This document shows, piece by piece, positions 25,072 to 32,626 of a DNA stretch of 64,000 nt. The stretch spans positions 4,666-68,665 of the forward strand of contig NZ_JBFRGP010000018.1 of the NCBI RefSeq assembly GCF_052115385.1, in the 5' to 3' direction. The notes beneath the pieces were generated by a model. It saw only the letters and a program-made list of their open reading frames with translations, was not told where the DNA came from and did not search any database. The DNA comes from Dyella_D sp052115385. Lineage in GTDB: Bacteria; Pseudomonadota; Gammaproteobacteria; Xanthomonadales; Rhodanobacteraceae. The first letter of the stretch is position 1. Each line of letters opens with the position of its first letter. The translations under genes were made by a program, and so were the position numbers.

Positions 25072-26064
25072 TTATTCGCCGCGCAGCCAGCGTGCCGCGT
25101 CGATCGCGTAATAGGTGAGGATCGCATCCGCCCCCGCGCGCTTGAACGCCGTCAGCGACTCCAGCACCACCGCCTTCTCGTTGAGCCAGCCGTTCATCGA
25201 TGCGGCCTTCAACATCGCGTACTCGCCGCTCACCTGATACACGAAGGTCGGCATGCCGAACGCATCCTTCACCCGGCGCAGCACGTCGAGATACGGCATG
25301 CCCGGCTTCACCATCACCGCATCGGCGCCCTCGGTGATATCCAGCTCCACCTCGCGCAGCGCTTCGTCGCTGTTGCCGACATCCATCTGGTAGGTGTGCT
25401 TGTCGCCCTTGCCCAGGTTCGCCGCCGAGCCCACCGCATCGCGGAACGGGCCATAGAACGCCGAGGCGTACTTGGCCGAATACGCCAGGATCCGCGTATG
25501 GATATGCCCGGCCTCTTCCAGCGCATCGCGGATCGCGCCGATGCGGCCGTCCATCATGTCCGACGGCGCGACGAAATCCATGCCGGCTTCGGCCTGCGCC
25601 AGCGACATCTTGATCAGCGCCTCGACGGTGGGCTCGTTCATCACGTAGCCGTTCTCGTCGATCAGCCCGTCCTGCCCGTGCGTGGTGTACGGGTCCAGCG
25701 CCACGTCGCCGATCAGGCCCAGTTGCGGGTACTTCGCTTTCAGCGCGCGCGTCGCGCGCTGCATCAGGGCGTCGGGGTTCCAGGCTTCGCGCGCGTCTTC
25801 GCTTTTCACGTCCTGGCCGGGCGAAGGGAACAGCGCCAGCGCGGGAATGCCCAGCCGCACGCATTCGCCGGCCAGCTCCAGCAGCCCGTCGATCGACAGC
25901 CGCTCCACCCCCGGCATCGACGGCACCGGTACGCGCTGGCCTTCGCCTTCGATCAGGAACGCGACCATGATCAGGTCGCCCGGCAGCAGGGTGTGCTCGC
26001 GCATCAGCGCGCGGGAGAAGGCGTCGCGGCGCATGCGGCGCATGCGGATGGCGGGGAAGCTCAT
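25072..26064 (-). CDS. hemB: Delta-aminolevulinic acid dehydratase (porphobilinogen synthase)
   Basis: 330 residues, the normal length. It condenses two 5-aminolevulinate molecules to porphobilinogen in haem synthesis. Family motifs are RMRRMRRDAFSRAL, LGLIGDVALDPYTTHGQDGL, FVAPSDMMDGRIGAIRDAL and VMVKPGMPYLDVLRRVKD, the last carrying the Schiff-base Lys. The metal loop reads DVALDPYTTHGQDG with no cysteines, so it is the Mg-dependent rather than the Zn-dependent type. The ATG at 26064 removes a 24-residue upstream extension with no family match. It stands alone between repeat B copies. Confidence 0.95.
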   Translation of the reverse strand: MSFPAIRMRRMRRDAFSRALMREHTLLPGDLIMVAFLIEGEGQRVPVPSMPGVERLSIDGLLELAGECVRLGIPALALFPSPGQDVKSEDAREAWNPDALMQRATRALKAKYPQLGLIGDVALDPYTTHGQDGLIDENGYVMNEPTVEALIKMSLAQAEAGMDFVAPSDMMDGRIGAIRDALEEAGHIHTRILAYSAKYASAFYGPFRDAVGSAANLGKGDKHTYQMDVGNSDEALREVELDITEGADAVMVKPGMPYLDVLRRVKDAFGMPTFVYQVSGEYAMLKAASMNGWLNEKAVVLESLTAFKRAGADAILTYYAIDAARWLRGE

Positions 26065-26154
26065 AGGTGGGTCTCGTCGGGACGGGAATCGGCGCATTTT
26101 AGCGCCATGCGGGCGTGCTGCCTGGGCCTCGGGCACTTTGCCGCGTGTGCGGGG

Positions 26155-26190
26155 TGTTGGGGTTCGCTGGCGCTCACCCCAACCTACGCC
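26155..26190. repeat. Family B repeat, copy 2 (half element)
   Basis: Only the right half is present (GTTGGGGTTCGCTGGCGCTCACCCCAACCTACGCC). It lies just past the stop of the ABC ATPase gene (- strand) and upstream of hemB. Confidence 0.75.
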
Positions 26191-26199
26191 GTTGCGCCG

Positions 26200-27291
26200 C
26201 TAGGCGATGCGTGCGCCCTCGGCCGCGTCGAAGAAATGCAGCCGTTCCGGTGCGAAGCCGAAATGCAGCTCGCTGCCGGGAGCCGGCAGTTCGCGCGGCG
26301 GCATGCGCGAGACCAGGGCGAGTTCGCCGTGGCGCAGATTGAGGAAGACCTCGTTGCCCACCGGCTCGACCACTTCCAGTTGCGCGCTGAGCGCGGCGTC
26401 GGCGGCATCGGCGCGCGGCAGCAGGTCTTCCGGGCGCAGGCCGACCACGACGTCGCGGTCGCGCCAGGCCTCCAGCGCGGCGCCCTGTGGCAGTTCGCCC
26501 AGCGCCAGCTCGCCTTGCGGCATGGCCAGCTTCCAGCCGCCGTCGCGATACAGAATGCCGCGCAGCAGGTTCATCGCCGGGCTGCCGAGGAAGCCGGCCA
26601 CGAACAGGTTGGCGGGGCGGTCGTAGAGGTTCATCGGCGTGTCGATCTGCTGGATCACGCCACCGTTGAGCACCACGATGCGCTGGCCCAGGGTCATCGC
26701 CTCGATCTGGTCGTGGGTGACGTAGACCATGGTGGCTTTCAGCCGCTGGTGGATGCGCGCGATCTCCACCCGCATCGACAGGCGCAGCTTGGCGTCCAGG
26801 TTGGACAACGGCTCGTCGAGCAGGAACACCTTCGGATCGCGCACCAGCGCACGGCCCAGCGCCACGCGCTGGCGCTGGCCGCCGGACAGCGCGGCGGGGC
26901 GCGAGTCCAGGCGCTGCTCCAGTTCCAGCATCTTCGCGGCCTCGGCCACGCGGCGGTCGATCTCGGCCTTGGGCTGGCCGCGCAGCTTGAGGCCAAAGCC
27001 GAGGTTCTCGGCCACCGTCATATGCGGATACAGCGCGTAGTTCTGGAACACCATGGCGATGTCGCGGTCCTTCGGCGCAATGTCATTCACCACGCGCTCG
27101 CCGATGCTCAGGCTGCCGCCGCTGATCGATTCCAGCCCGGCGATCATGCGCAATAAAGTGGTCTTGCCGCAGCCGGAGGGGCCGACCAGCACCAGCAGCT
27201 CGCCGTCGGCGATCTCGAAACTGGCCTCCGCCACGCCGACGTGGCCGTTCGGGTAGACCTTGCGCAGCTTGTCCAGGCGGACCTTGGCCAT
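26200..27291 (-). CDS. Sugar ABC transporter ATP-binding protein, UgpC/MalK/MsiK type
   Basis: 363 residues from the ATG at 27291. Walker A GPSGCGKTT, Q-loop FQNYALYPHMTV, signature LSGGQRQR, Walker B VFLLDEPLSNLDAK and H-loop VTHDQ are all intact. A C-terminal TOBE/MalK-type regulatory region (VVGLRPEDLLPRA) follows. This class powers import of oligosaccharides or glycerol-3-phosphate. No permease or binding protein is nearby, so it may be a shared ATPase like MsiK. It is divergent from beta-glucosidase and glucokinase with a LacI-type operator between, which suggests beta-glucoside or glucose-oligomer import. Confidence 0.92.
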   Translation of the reverse strand: MAKVRLDKLRKVYPNGHVGVAEASFEIADGELLVLVGPSGCGKTTLLRMIAGLESISGGSLSIGERVVNDIAPKDRDIAMVFQNYALYPHMTVAENLGFGLKLRGQPKAEIDRRVAEAAKMLELEQRLDSRPAALSGGQRQRVALGRALVRDPKVFLLDEPLSNLDAKLRLSMRVEIARIHQRLKATMVYVTHDQIEAMTLGQRIVVLNGGVIQQIDTPMNLYDRPANLFVAGFLGSPAMNLLRGILYRDGGWKLAMPQGELALGELPQGAALEAWRDRDVVVGLRPEDLLPRADAADAALSAQLEVVEPVGNEVFLNLRHGELALVSRMPPRELPAPGSELHFGFAPERLHFFDAAEGARIA

Positions 27292-27394
27292 CGTGACGCT
27301 CTCTCTTCTCAAAGCACGGTGGATCGAACCATGCGGGCGGGATGCCGGCCAGCCGGACGGGCTGCACAAGCGGGAAACATTCGGATATTCTCCA

Positions 27395-27410
27395 ATGTAA
27401 ACGTTTACAT
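27395..27410. promoter_or_regulatory. LacI-family operator, perfect 16-bp palindrome
   Basis: ATGTAAACGTTTACAT is a perfect dyad containing the central CG typical of LacI/GalR-family operators. It sits 34 bases before the beta-glucosidase ATG and 103 bases before the divergent ABC ATPase ATG, so one regulator could control both. No lacI-type gene is in the window, so the regulator is encoded elsewhere. Confidence 0.82.
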
Positions 27411-27443
27411 CAAGCCGCGATGCGGCACGCCGAGATTCCAGCC

Positions 27444-28796
27444 ATGACCCGTAGCTATCGCTTTCCCGAAGATTTCCTGTGGGGCGCCGCCACGTCCGCC
27501 TACCAGATCGAAGGCTCCCCGCTGGCCGACGGCGCCGGCCCGAGCATCTGGGAACGCTTTGCCCACACCCCCGGGATGATGGTCGGCGGCGACACCGGCG
27601 ACGTGGCCTGCGACCACTACCGCCGCTACCAGGACGACGTGCAGTTGATGAAGGCGCTGGGCCTGCAGGGCTACCGCTTCTCCATCGCCTGGGCGCGCGT
27701 GCTGCCGGAAGGCACCGGCCGGGTGAACGAGAAGGGCCTGGATTTCTACAAGCGCCTGGTCGACGAGCTGCTGGAAAACGGCATCGCGCCGAACGCCACC
27801 TTGTTCCACTGGGACCTGCCCGCGGCGCTGGACGACCGCGGCGGCTGGCTCAACCGCGACAGCGCGCATTGGTTCGCCGAATACGCCGAGGTGATGTTCA
27901 AGGCGCTGGACGGCCGCGTGCAGCGCTGGGCCACGCTCAACGAGCCGTGGGTGGTCACCGACGGCGGCTATCTGCATGGCGCGCTGGCGCCGGGCCACCG
28001 CAGCAAGTACGAGGCGCCGATCGCCGCGCACAACCTGATGCGCGCCAGCGGCGCCGGCATCCAGGCTTATCGCGCGCACGGCAAGCATGAGATCGGCGTG
28101 GTGTTCAACATCGAGCCGAAGTACCCGCACTCGCCAAGCCCCGAGGACCTGGCCGCCACCCGCCGCGCGCATGCCTATATGAATGAGCAGTTCGCCGACC
28201 CGGCGCTGCTGGGCAGCTATCCGCCGGAGCTGAAGGAAATCTTCGGCGCGGCCTGGCCGGATTTCCCCGCAGACGACTTCAAGTTAACCAGGCAGAAGGT
28301 CGACTTCGTCGGCATCAACTACTACACGCGCGCCGTGGTGAAGAACGACCCCAGCCAATACCCGCTCAAGGCCTCGCCGGTGCGCCAGCCCAACAAGACC
28401 TACACCGAGACCGGCTGGGAAGTGTTCGAGCAGGGTCTTACCGACACGCTCACCTGGTTCAAGGACCGCTACGGCGATATCCCGCTGTACATCACCGAGA
28501 ACGGCTCGGCCTTCTACGACCCGCCGGTAGCCGAAGGCGAGGTGCTCGACGATCCGCTGCGCACCGGCTACCTGCGCAAACATTTGCGCGCGCTGCACAA
28601 AGCGATCGACGCCGGGGTCCAGCTCAAGGGCTACTACGCCTGGTCGCTGATGGACAATCTGGAATGGTCCCTGGGTTTCTCCAAGCGCTTTGGCCTGTAC
28701 CATGTCGATTTCGCCACGCAGAAACGCACGCCGAAGGCGACGGCGAAACTCTATGCCAGGGTCATCGAGAGCAACGGCGCGGTGCTGGACGATTGA
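27444..28796 (+). CDS. GH1 family beta-glucosidase
   Basis: 450 residues, the standard GH1 TIM-barrel length. It hydrolyses terminal beta-linked glucose (cellobiose and aryl-beta-glucosides) with retention. The acid/base is Glu167 in TLNEP and the nucleophile is Glu352 in ITENG. The N-terminal signature FPEDFLWGAATSAYQIEGSP and the C-terminal GYYAWSLMDNLEWSLGFSKRFGLYHVDF are intact. No signal peptide is seen, so it acts in the cytoplasm on imported disaccharide. Glucokinase follows after 45 bases, so released glucose is phosphorylated at once. The LacI-type palindrome upstream indicates repression until sugar is present. Confidence 0.94.
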   Translation: MTRSYRFPEDFLWGAATSAYQIEGSPLADGAGPSIWERFAHTPGMMVGGDTGDVACDHYRRYQDDVQLMKALGLQGYRFSIAWARVLPEGTGRVNEKGLDFYKRLVDELLENGIAPNATLFHWDLPAALDDRGGWLNRDSAHWFAEYAEVMFKALDGRVQRWATLNEPWVVTDGGYLHGALAPGHRSKYEAPIAAHNLMRASGAGIQAYRAHGKHEIGVVFNIEPKYPHSPSPEDLAATRRAHAYMNEQFADPALLGSYPPELKEIFGAAWPDFPADDFKLTRQKVDFVGINYYTRAVVKNDPSQYPLKASPVRQPNKTYTETGWEVFEQGLTDTLTWFKDRYGDIPLYITENGSAFYDPPVAEGEVLDDPLRTGYLRKHLRALHKAIDAGVQLKGYYAWSLMDNLEWSLGFSKRFGLYHVDFATQKRTPKATAKLYARVIESNGAVLDD

Positions 28797-28841
28797 GTCC
28801 GCACCCGGCACGCTTTGCGTGATCCGTTGCCAGGACTGTTC

Positions 28842-29861
28842 ATGAGCTCGACTTCCAGCGCCAACACCCTGCTCGCCGACCTCGGCGGTACCAATGTCCG
28901 CTTCGCCCTGGCCGACCCGGCCATCCCGCAACCCCTGCTGCTGGACAGCGTGCGGCGCTACCGGGTCAAGGACTTCCCGTCCATGGCCGACACCATCCGC
29001 CAGTACTTCGCCGACAGCGGCTTGTCCGCCTCGCGCGCGGTGATCGCGGCGGCCGGGCGCATCGTCGACGGCGAGACGGTGAAGGTCACCAACAATCCCT
29101 GGCAGGTGTCGGCGCACGGGCTCGCCGCCGAGCTGAAGTTCGACTCGGTGCGCCTGATCAACGACTTCGCCGCGCAGGGTATGGCCGTGCCGCTGCTGGC
29201 CGCCGCCGAGCTCAAGCCGGTGGGTACGCCGCAGCCGCCGAAGATCGGCACGCATCATTCGCAGACCTTCGTGGTGGTCGGCCCCGGCACCGGTCTCGGT
29301 GTTGCCGGCCTGCTGCTGCGCGACGACCGCTGGACCGTGCTGGAAACCGAAGGCGGCCATGCCGGTTTCGCCGCGCACACCGCCGAAGATGTGGAGATCC
29401 TGCATCGCCTCAACGCGCGCTTCGGCCGCGTCTCGAACGAGCGGATGATCTGCGGCAACGGCCTGGTCAATCTCTATCTCGCCCTGGCCGACATCGAAGG
29501 CCTGAAGGCCGAGGAATACACCCCCGAAGACATCACCGCCCGCGCCAACGCCGGCACCGATCCGCTGTGCGTGCGCGCGGTGGAAACGCTGGCCGGCATC
29601 TTCGGCAGCGTGGCCGGCGACCTGGTGCTGAGCCTGGGCGGCTGGGACGGCGTGTTCCTCACCGGCGGCGTACTGCCGATCCTGCTGCCGTGGCTGCAGC
29701 GTGGCGGCTTCCGCGAGCGCTTCGAGTCGAAGGGGCGCTTCAAGGAAACCATGGAGCAGGTGCCGACGATTGCGATGGTGCATCCGGAAACCGGGCTGCT
29801 GGGGGCGGCGGCGTTTGCGGTGCTGGGGAGTGGGCGGCCGTTGGTTCCAGCGGCGGGCTGA
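28842..29861 (+). CDS. glk: Glucokinase
   Basis: 339 residues from the ATG at 28842; a TTG at 28815 is a weaker alternative. It phosphorylates glucose to glucose-6-phosphate with ATP. Motifs: LLADLGGTNVRFAL (phosphate-binding loop), LINDFAAQG (catalytic Asp), VVGPGTGLGVAGL and ETEGGHAGFA. It belongs to the bacterial Glk (ROK-unrelated) family and lies directly behind the beta-glucosidase, completing the uptake, hydrolysis and phosphorylation route. A family A repeat 24 bases downstream likely ends the transcript. Confidence 0.94.
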   Translation: MSSTSSANTLLADLGGTNVRFALADPAIPQPLLLDSVRRYRVKDFPSMADTIRQYFADSGLSASRAVIAAAGRIVDGETVKVTNNPWQVSAHGLAAELKFDSVRLINDFAAQGMAVPLLAAAELKPVGTPQPPKIGTHHSQTFVVVGPGTGLGVAGLLLRDDRWTVLETEGGHAGFAAHTAEDVEILHRLNARFGRVSNERMICGNGLVNLYLALADIEGLKAEEYTPEDITARANAGTDPLCVRAVETLAGIFGSVAGDLVLSLGGWDGVFLTGGVLPILLPWLQRGGFRERFESKGRFKETMEQVPTIAMVHPETGLLGAAAFAVLGSGRPLVPAAG

Positions 29862-29884
29862 GCTGCAACTTCCAACTTTGAAAT

Positions 29885-30006
29885 CCTTCTCCCGTCGGGA
29901 GAAGGTGCCGGCAGGCGGATGAGGGTTCGGCCGGAGTCGTGCACATCACTCCCGCGCTCCGCCCGTACCCTCACCCCAACCCCTCTCCCGGGGGGGGGGC
30001 AGGGGC
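29885..30006. repeat. Family A repeat, copy 2
   Basis: CCTTCTCCCGTCGGGAGAAGG, then GCAGGCGGATGAGGG, then CTCCGCCCGTACCCTCACCCC and CCTCTCCCGGGGGGGGGGCAGGGG. The last hairpin is altered by a run of ten G. It separates the convergent glk and hrpB genes. Confidence 0.8.
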
Positions 30007-30007
30007 T

Positions 30008-32524
30008 TTACGTGCCGCGCGGCTTCGCCCGATGCGTCGGCGTGGCGCTCCACGGATCGTCCGGCCACGGGTGGCGCGGATAGCGCCCCTTCAATTCCTT
30101 CTTCACTTCCGGATACGTGCGCTCCCAGAAGCCCTTCAGGTCCTGGGTGACCTGGATCGGACGGCCAGCAGGCGACAGCAGGTGCAAGGTCACCGGCACG
30201 CGGCCATTGCCCACGCGCGGCGTATCGGCCAGGCCGAACAATTCCTGCAGTTTCACCGCCAGCACCGGCGGTTCACCGGCTGCGTATTCGATGCGCCGGC
30301 TCATGCCGCTGGGCACGGTGAGGTTTTCCGGTGCGTGCGTGTCGAGCGCGCGGCGCTGCTCGTAGTCGAACAGCGAACCTAGCGCCTGCGAGAGTTCTTC
30401 CGCGCTCAGCGCGTCGAAGCGGCGCTTGCCATCGAGATACGGCGCCAGCCAGCTCTCCAGCGAATCCAGCAGCGCCTGCTCGCTGACATCGGGCAGGCCC
30501 AGTTCGGGCATCCATTCGCGCACCGCCTGCATGCGCAGGCGCAGCCGGCGTGCGTTTTCGCTCCACGGCAACGCGTCCAGCCCCTTGGCGCGGATCGCCG
30601 CAAGCAGCGCGGGCAGAGCATCCCCGGCCTGCACCGGCACGCTGCGGCGCGACAGCACGATGCTGGCGTAGCGATGTTCCTCGAACGCTTCCACGGCGTT
30701 GCGCTCGTCGTTCCAGCGCAGGGCGCGCTCGCGGCGGAACTGCGCGGGGTAGTCGCGTTCGAGCACGCGCGGATCGAGCGGCGCGGCGGCGAGGATCAGG
30801 CTGTCGCGCGCTTCGTAGCGCAGGTCCAGCGCCACCAGCCAGGGCTCGCCGAGCAGAGCGGTATTTTCGTGCAGGCGTGCGCCACGGCCATTGGCCAGCG
30901 TGTAGCGCAGGGGATTGTTGTCGTCGCGCCGCGCCACGCGGTCGGGAAACGCATGCAGCAGCAGATCGCCTACTGCATGGCTGTCCGGCACGCCGCTGGC
31001 AGCGGTGCGCAGGTCCAGACGCCTGCGCCAACCTTTGCTGGCCTGCTCGATCGCCGCCAGTGCACCGGTATCCGCACCGCCGCGCGCGCCGGCAGTGCGG
31101 CGGTCGCGCCATGCGTGCAAGGCGTCGACGCGCGCGCGGAAATCGTCGCTGCGCGCCTGTTCGCCGCGCAGTGGCGAGCGCGCTTCCATCAGCGCGAGCA
31201 GGTCGGCGACCAAGGCGTGCAACTCAGCTGGCGCGCGCATCGCCGCCGCGGCAAGGCGCGGCGCCGCACCCAGTTCCAGCATGCGGCGACCGAGCGGCGT
31301 GATGCGCGTGCTGGCATCGAGCGCACCGAGTGCGATCAACAGTTCGCGCGCCTGCGCCAATGCACCCGAGGGCGGCGGATCGAGCCACGGCAGGCTGCCG
31401 CCCTGCGCGGTGATGCCCCACGCCGCCAGTTCCAGCGCAAGGCCCGAGAGTTCCGCCTGCGCGATCTCCGCCGTGCGCGCCGGTTCCAGCCGCTTGCTCT
31501 GCGGCCACAACCGATACGCCGTGCCTGCGGCGACGCGGCCCGCGCGACCCGCACGCTGATCCGCCGATGCCTGCGAGATCGTCACCGTCTCCAGCCGCGT
31601 GAAGCCGGAGTTCGGATCGAAGCGCGGCTCGCGCGCCAGGCCGCTGTCGACCACCGCGCGGATACCCGGCAGCGTGACGCTGGACTCGGCCACATTGGTC
31701 GCCAGCACGATGCGCCGCGTGCCCGGCTCGGCCGGACTCAAGGCGGCCTGCTGCTCGGCCATCGACAGTTCGCCGTGCAACGCGACGATGTCGACGTCGT
31801 CGCGCTCCAGCGTCTGCGTCAGCACCGCTTCGGCGCGCGCGATCTCGCGGCGGCCAGGAAGGAAGGCCAGCACGTCGCCGTCGTTCTCTTCCAGCGCCAG
31901 CCGCGCCACGCGCGCCAGTTGATGCTCGGTGCTTTCCTGCGTGCGTGCGGGCGGGTAGTCGATGCGCACCGGAAAACTGCGGCCCGGGCTGCTGACGCGC
32001 GGCGCATCCAACCATTGCGCGATGCGTTCGCCGTCGAGCGTGGCGGACATCACCAGCAGCCGCAGTTCCGGGCGCAGCGTGGCCTGCACATCCAGCGCGA
32101 GCGCCGCGCCGAGGTCGCCGGCCAGATGGCGTTCGTGGAATTCGTCGAACAGGATCGCGCCGATGCCGCTCAGTTCCGGGTCGTCCTGGATCAGCCGGGT
32201 GAGAATGCCCTCGGTGACTACTTCGATGCGCGTCTTCGCGCTTACCTTCGATTCGAAGCGGATGCGGTAGCCGACGGTCTGGCCCGGTTCCTCGCCAAGC
32301 TGGCGCGACATGAATTGTGCCGCGGCGCGTGCGGCGATACGGCGCGGTTCGAGCATCAGCAGCTTGCGGCCGGCGAGCCAGGCTTCGCCGAGCAGGGCGA
32401 GGGGGACCTGGGTGGTCTTGCCGGCGCCGGGGGGTGCTTCCAGTACCAGACGCGGATGCGCCGCGAGAGAGGCGCGGATCTCGGGGAGCAGCGGGGTGAT
32501 GGGGAAGGCAGTCATCGCCGCCAT
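30008..32524 (-). CDS. hrpB: ATP-dependent RNA helicase HrpB
   Basis: 838 residues, the usual HrpB length (DExH DEAH-type). Walker A is EAPPGAGKTTQVPLALL, motif II DEFHERH, motif III SATLDG, motif V VLATNVAESSVTLPG and motif VI QRAGRAGR. The C-terminal HrpB-specific region (PVTLHLLSPAGRPIQVTQDLKGFWERTYPEVKKELKGRYPRHPWPDDP) is intact. The family's physiological RNA target is poorly known. The start is uncertain: ATG at 32524 or 32515; neither has a good ribosome site because a repeat B copy lies immediately upstream. Confidence 0.93.
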   Translation of the reverse strand: MAAMTAFPITPLLPEIRASLAAHPRLVLEAPPGAGKTTQVPLALLGEAWLAGRKLLMLEPRRIAARAAAQFMSRQLGEEPGQTVGYRIRFESKVSAKTRIEVVTEGILTRLIQDDPELSGIGAILFDEFHERHLAGDLGAALALDVQATLRPELRLLVMSATLDGERIAQWLDAPRVSSPGRSFPVRIDYPPARTQESTEHQLARVARLALEENDGDVLAFLPGRREIARAEAVLTQTLERDDVDIVALHGELSMAEQQAALSPAEPGTRRIVLATNVAESSVTLPGIRAVVDSGLAREPRFDPNSGFTRLETVTISQASADQRAGRAGRVAAGTAYRLWPQSKRLEPARTAEIAQAELSGLALELAAWGITAQGGSLPWLDPPPSGALAQARELLIALGALDASTRITPLGRRMLELGAAPRLAAAAMRAPAELHALVADLLALMEARSPLRGEQARSDDFRARVDALHAWRDRRTAGARGGADTGALAAIEQASKGWRRRLDLRTAASGVPDSHAVGDLLLHAFPDRVARRDDNNPLRYTLANGRGARLHENTALLGEPWLVALDLRYEARDSLILAAAPLDPRVLERDYPAQFRRERALRWNDERNAVEAFEEHRYASIVLSRRSVPVQAGDALPALLAAIRAKGLDALPWSENARRLRLRMQAVREWMPELGLPDVSEQALLDSLESWLAPYLDGKRRFDALSAEELSQALGSLFDYEQRRALDTHAPENLTVPSGMSRRIEYAAGEPPVLAVKLQELFGLADTPRVGNGRVPVTLHLLSPAGRPIQVTQDLKGFWERTYPEVKKELKGRYPRHPWPDDPWSATPTHRAKPRGT

Positions 32525-32530
32525 GATAAC

Positions 32531-32626
32531 GGCGTAGGTTGGGGTGAGCCGAAGGCAAACCCCAACGATGCGATGCGTTTGAACGTGATGATGTTGGGGT
32601 TCGCCTTCGGCTCACCCCAACCTACG
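32531..32626. repeat. Family B repeat, copy 3 (short form)
   Basis: GGCGTAGGTTGGGGTGAGCC and GGCTCACCCCAACCTACG are inverted around a 60-base interior with two CCCCAAC boxes. It fills the entire space between the gspD stop and the hrpB start. It probably terminates the T2SS operon, so hrpB transcription must begin in or near the repeat. Confidence 0.85.

Noticed and set aside
27342..27443. Upstream extension of the beta-glucosidase
   Set aside because: It would include the LacI operator and adds residues absent from GH1 enzymes.
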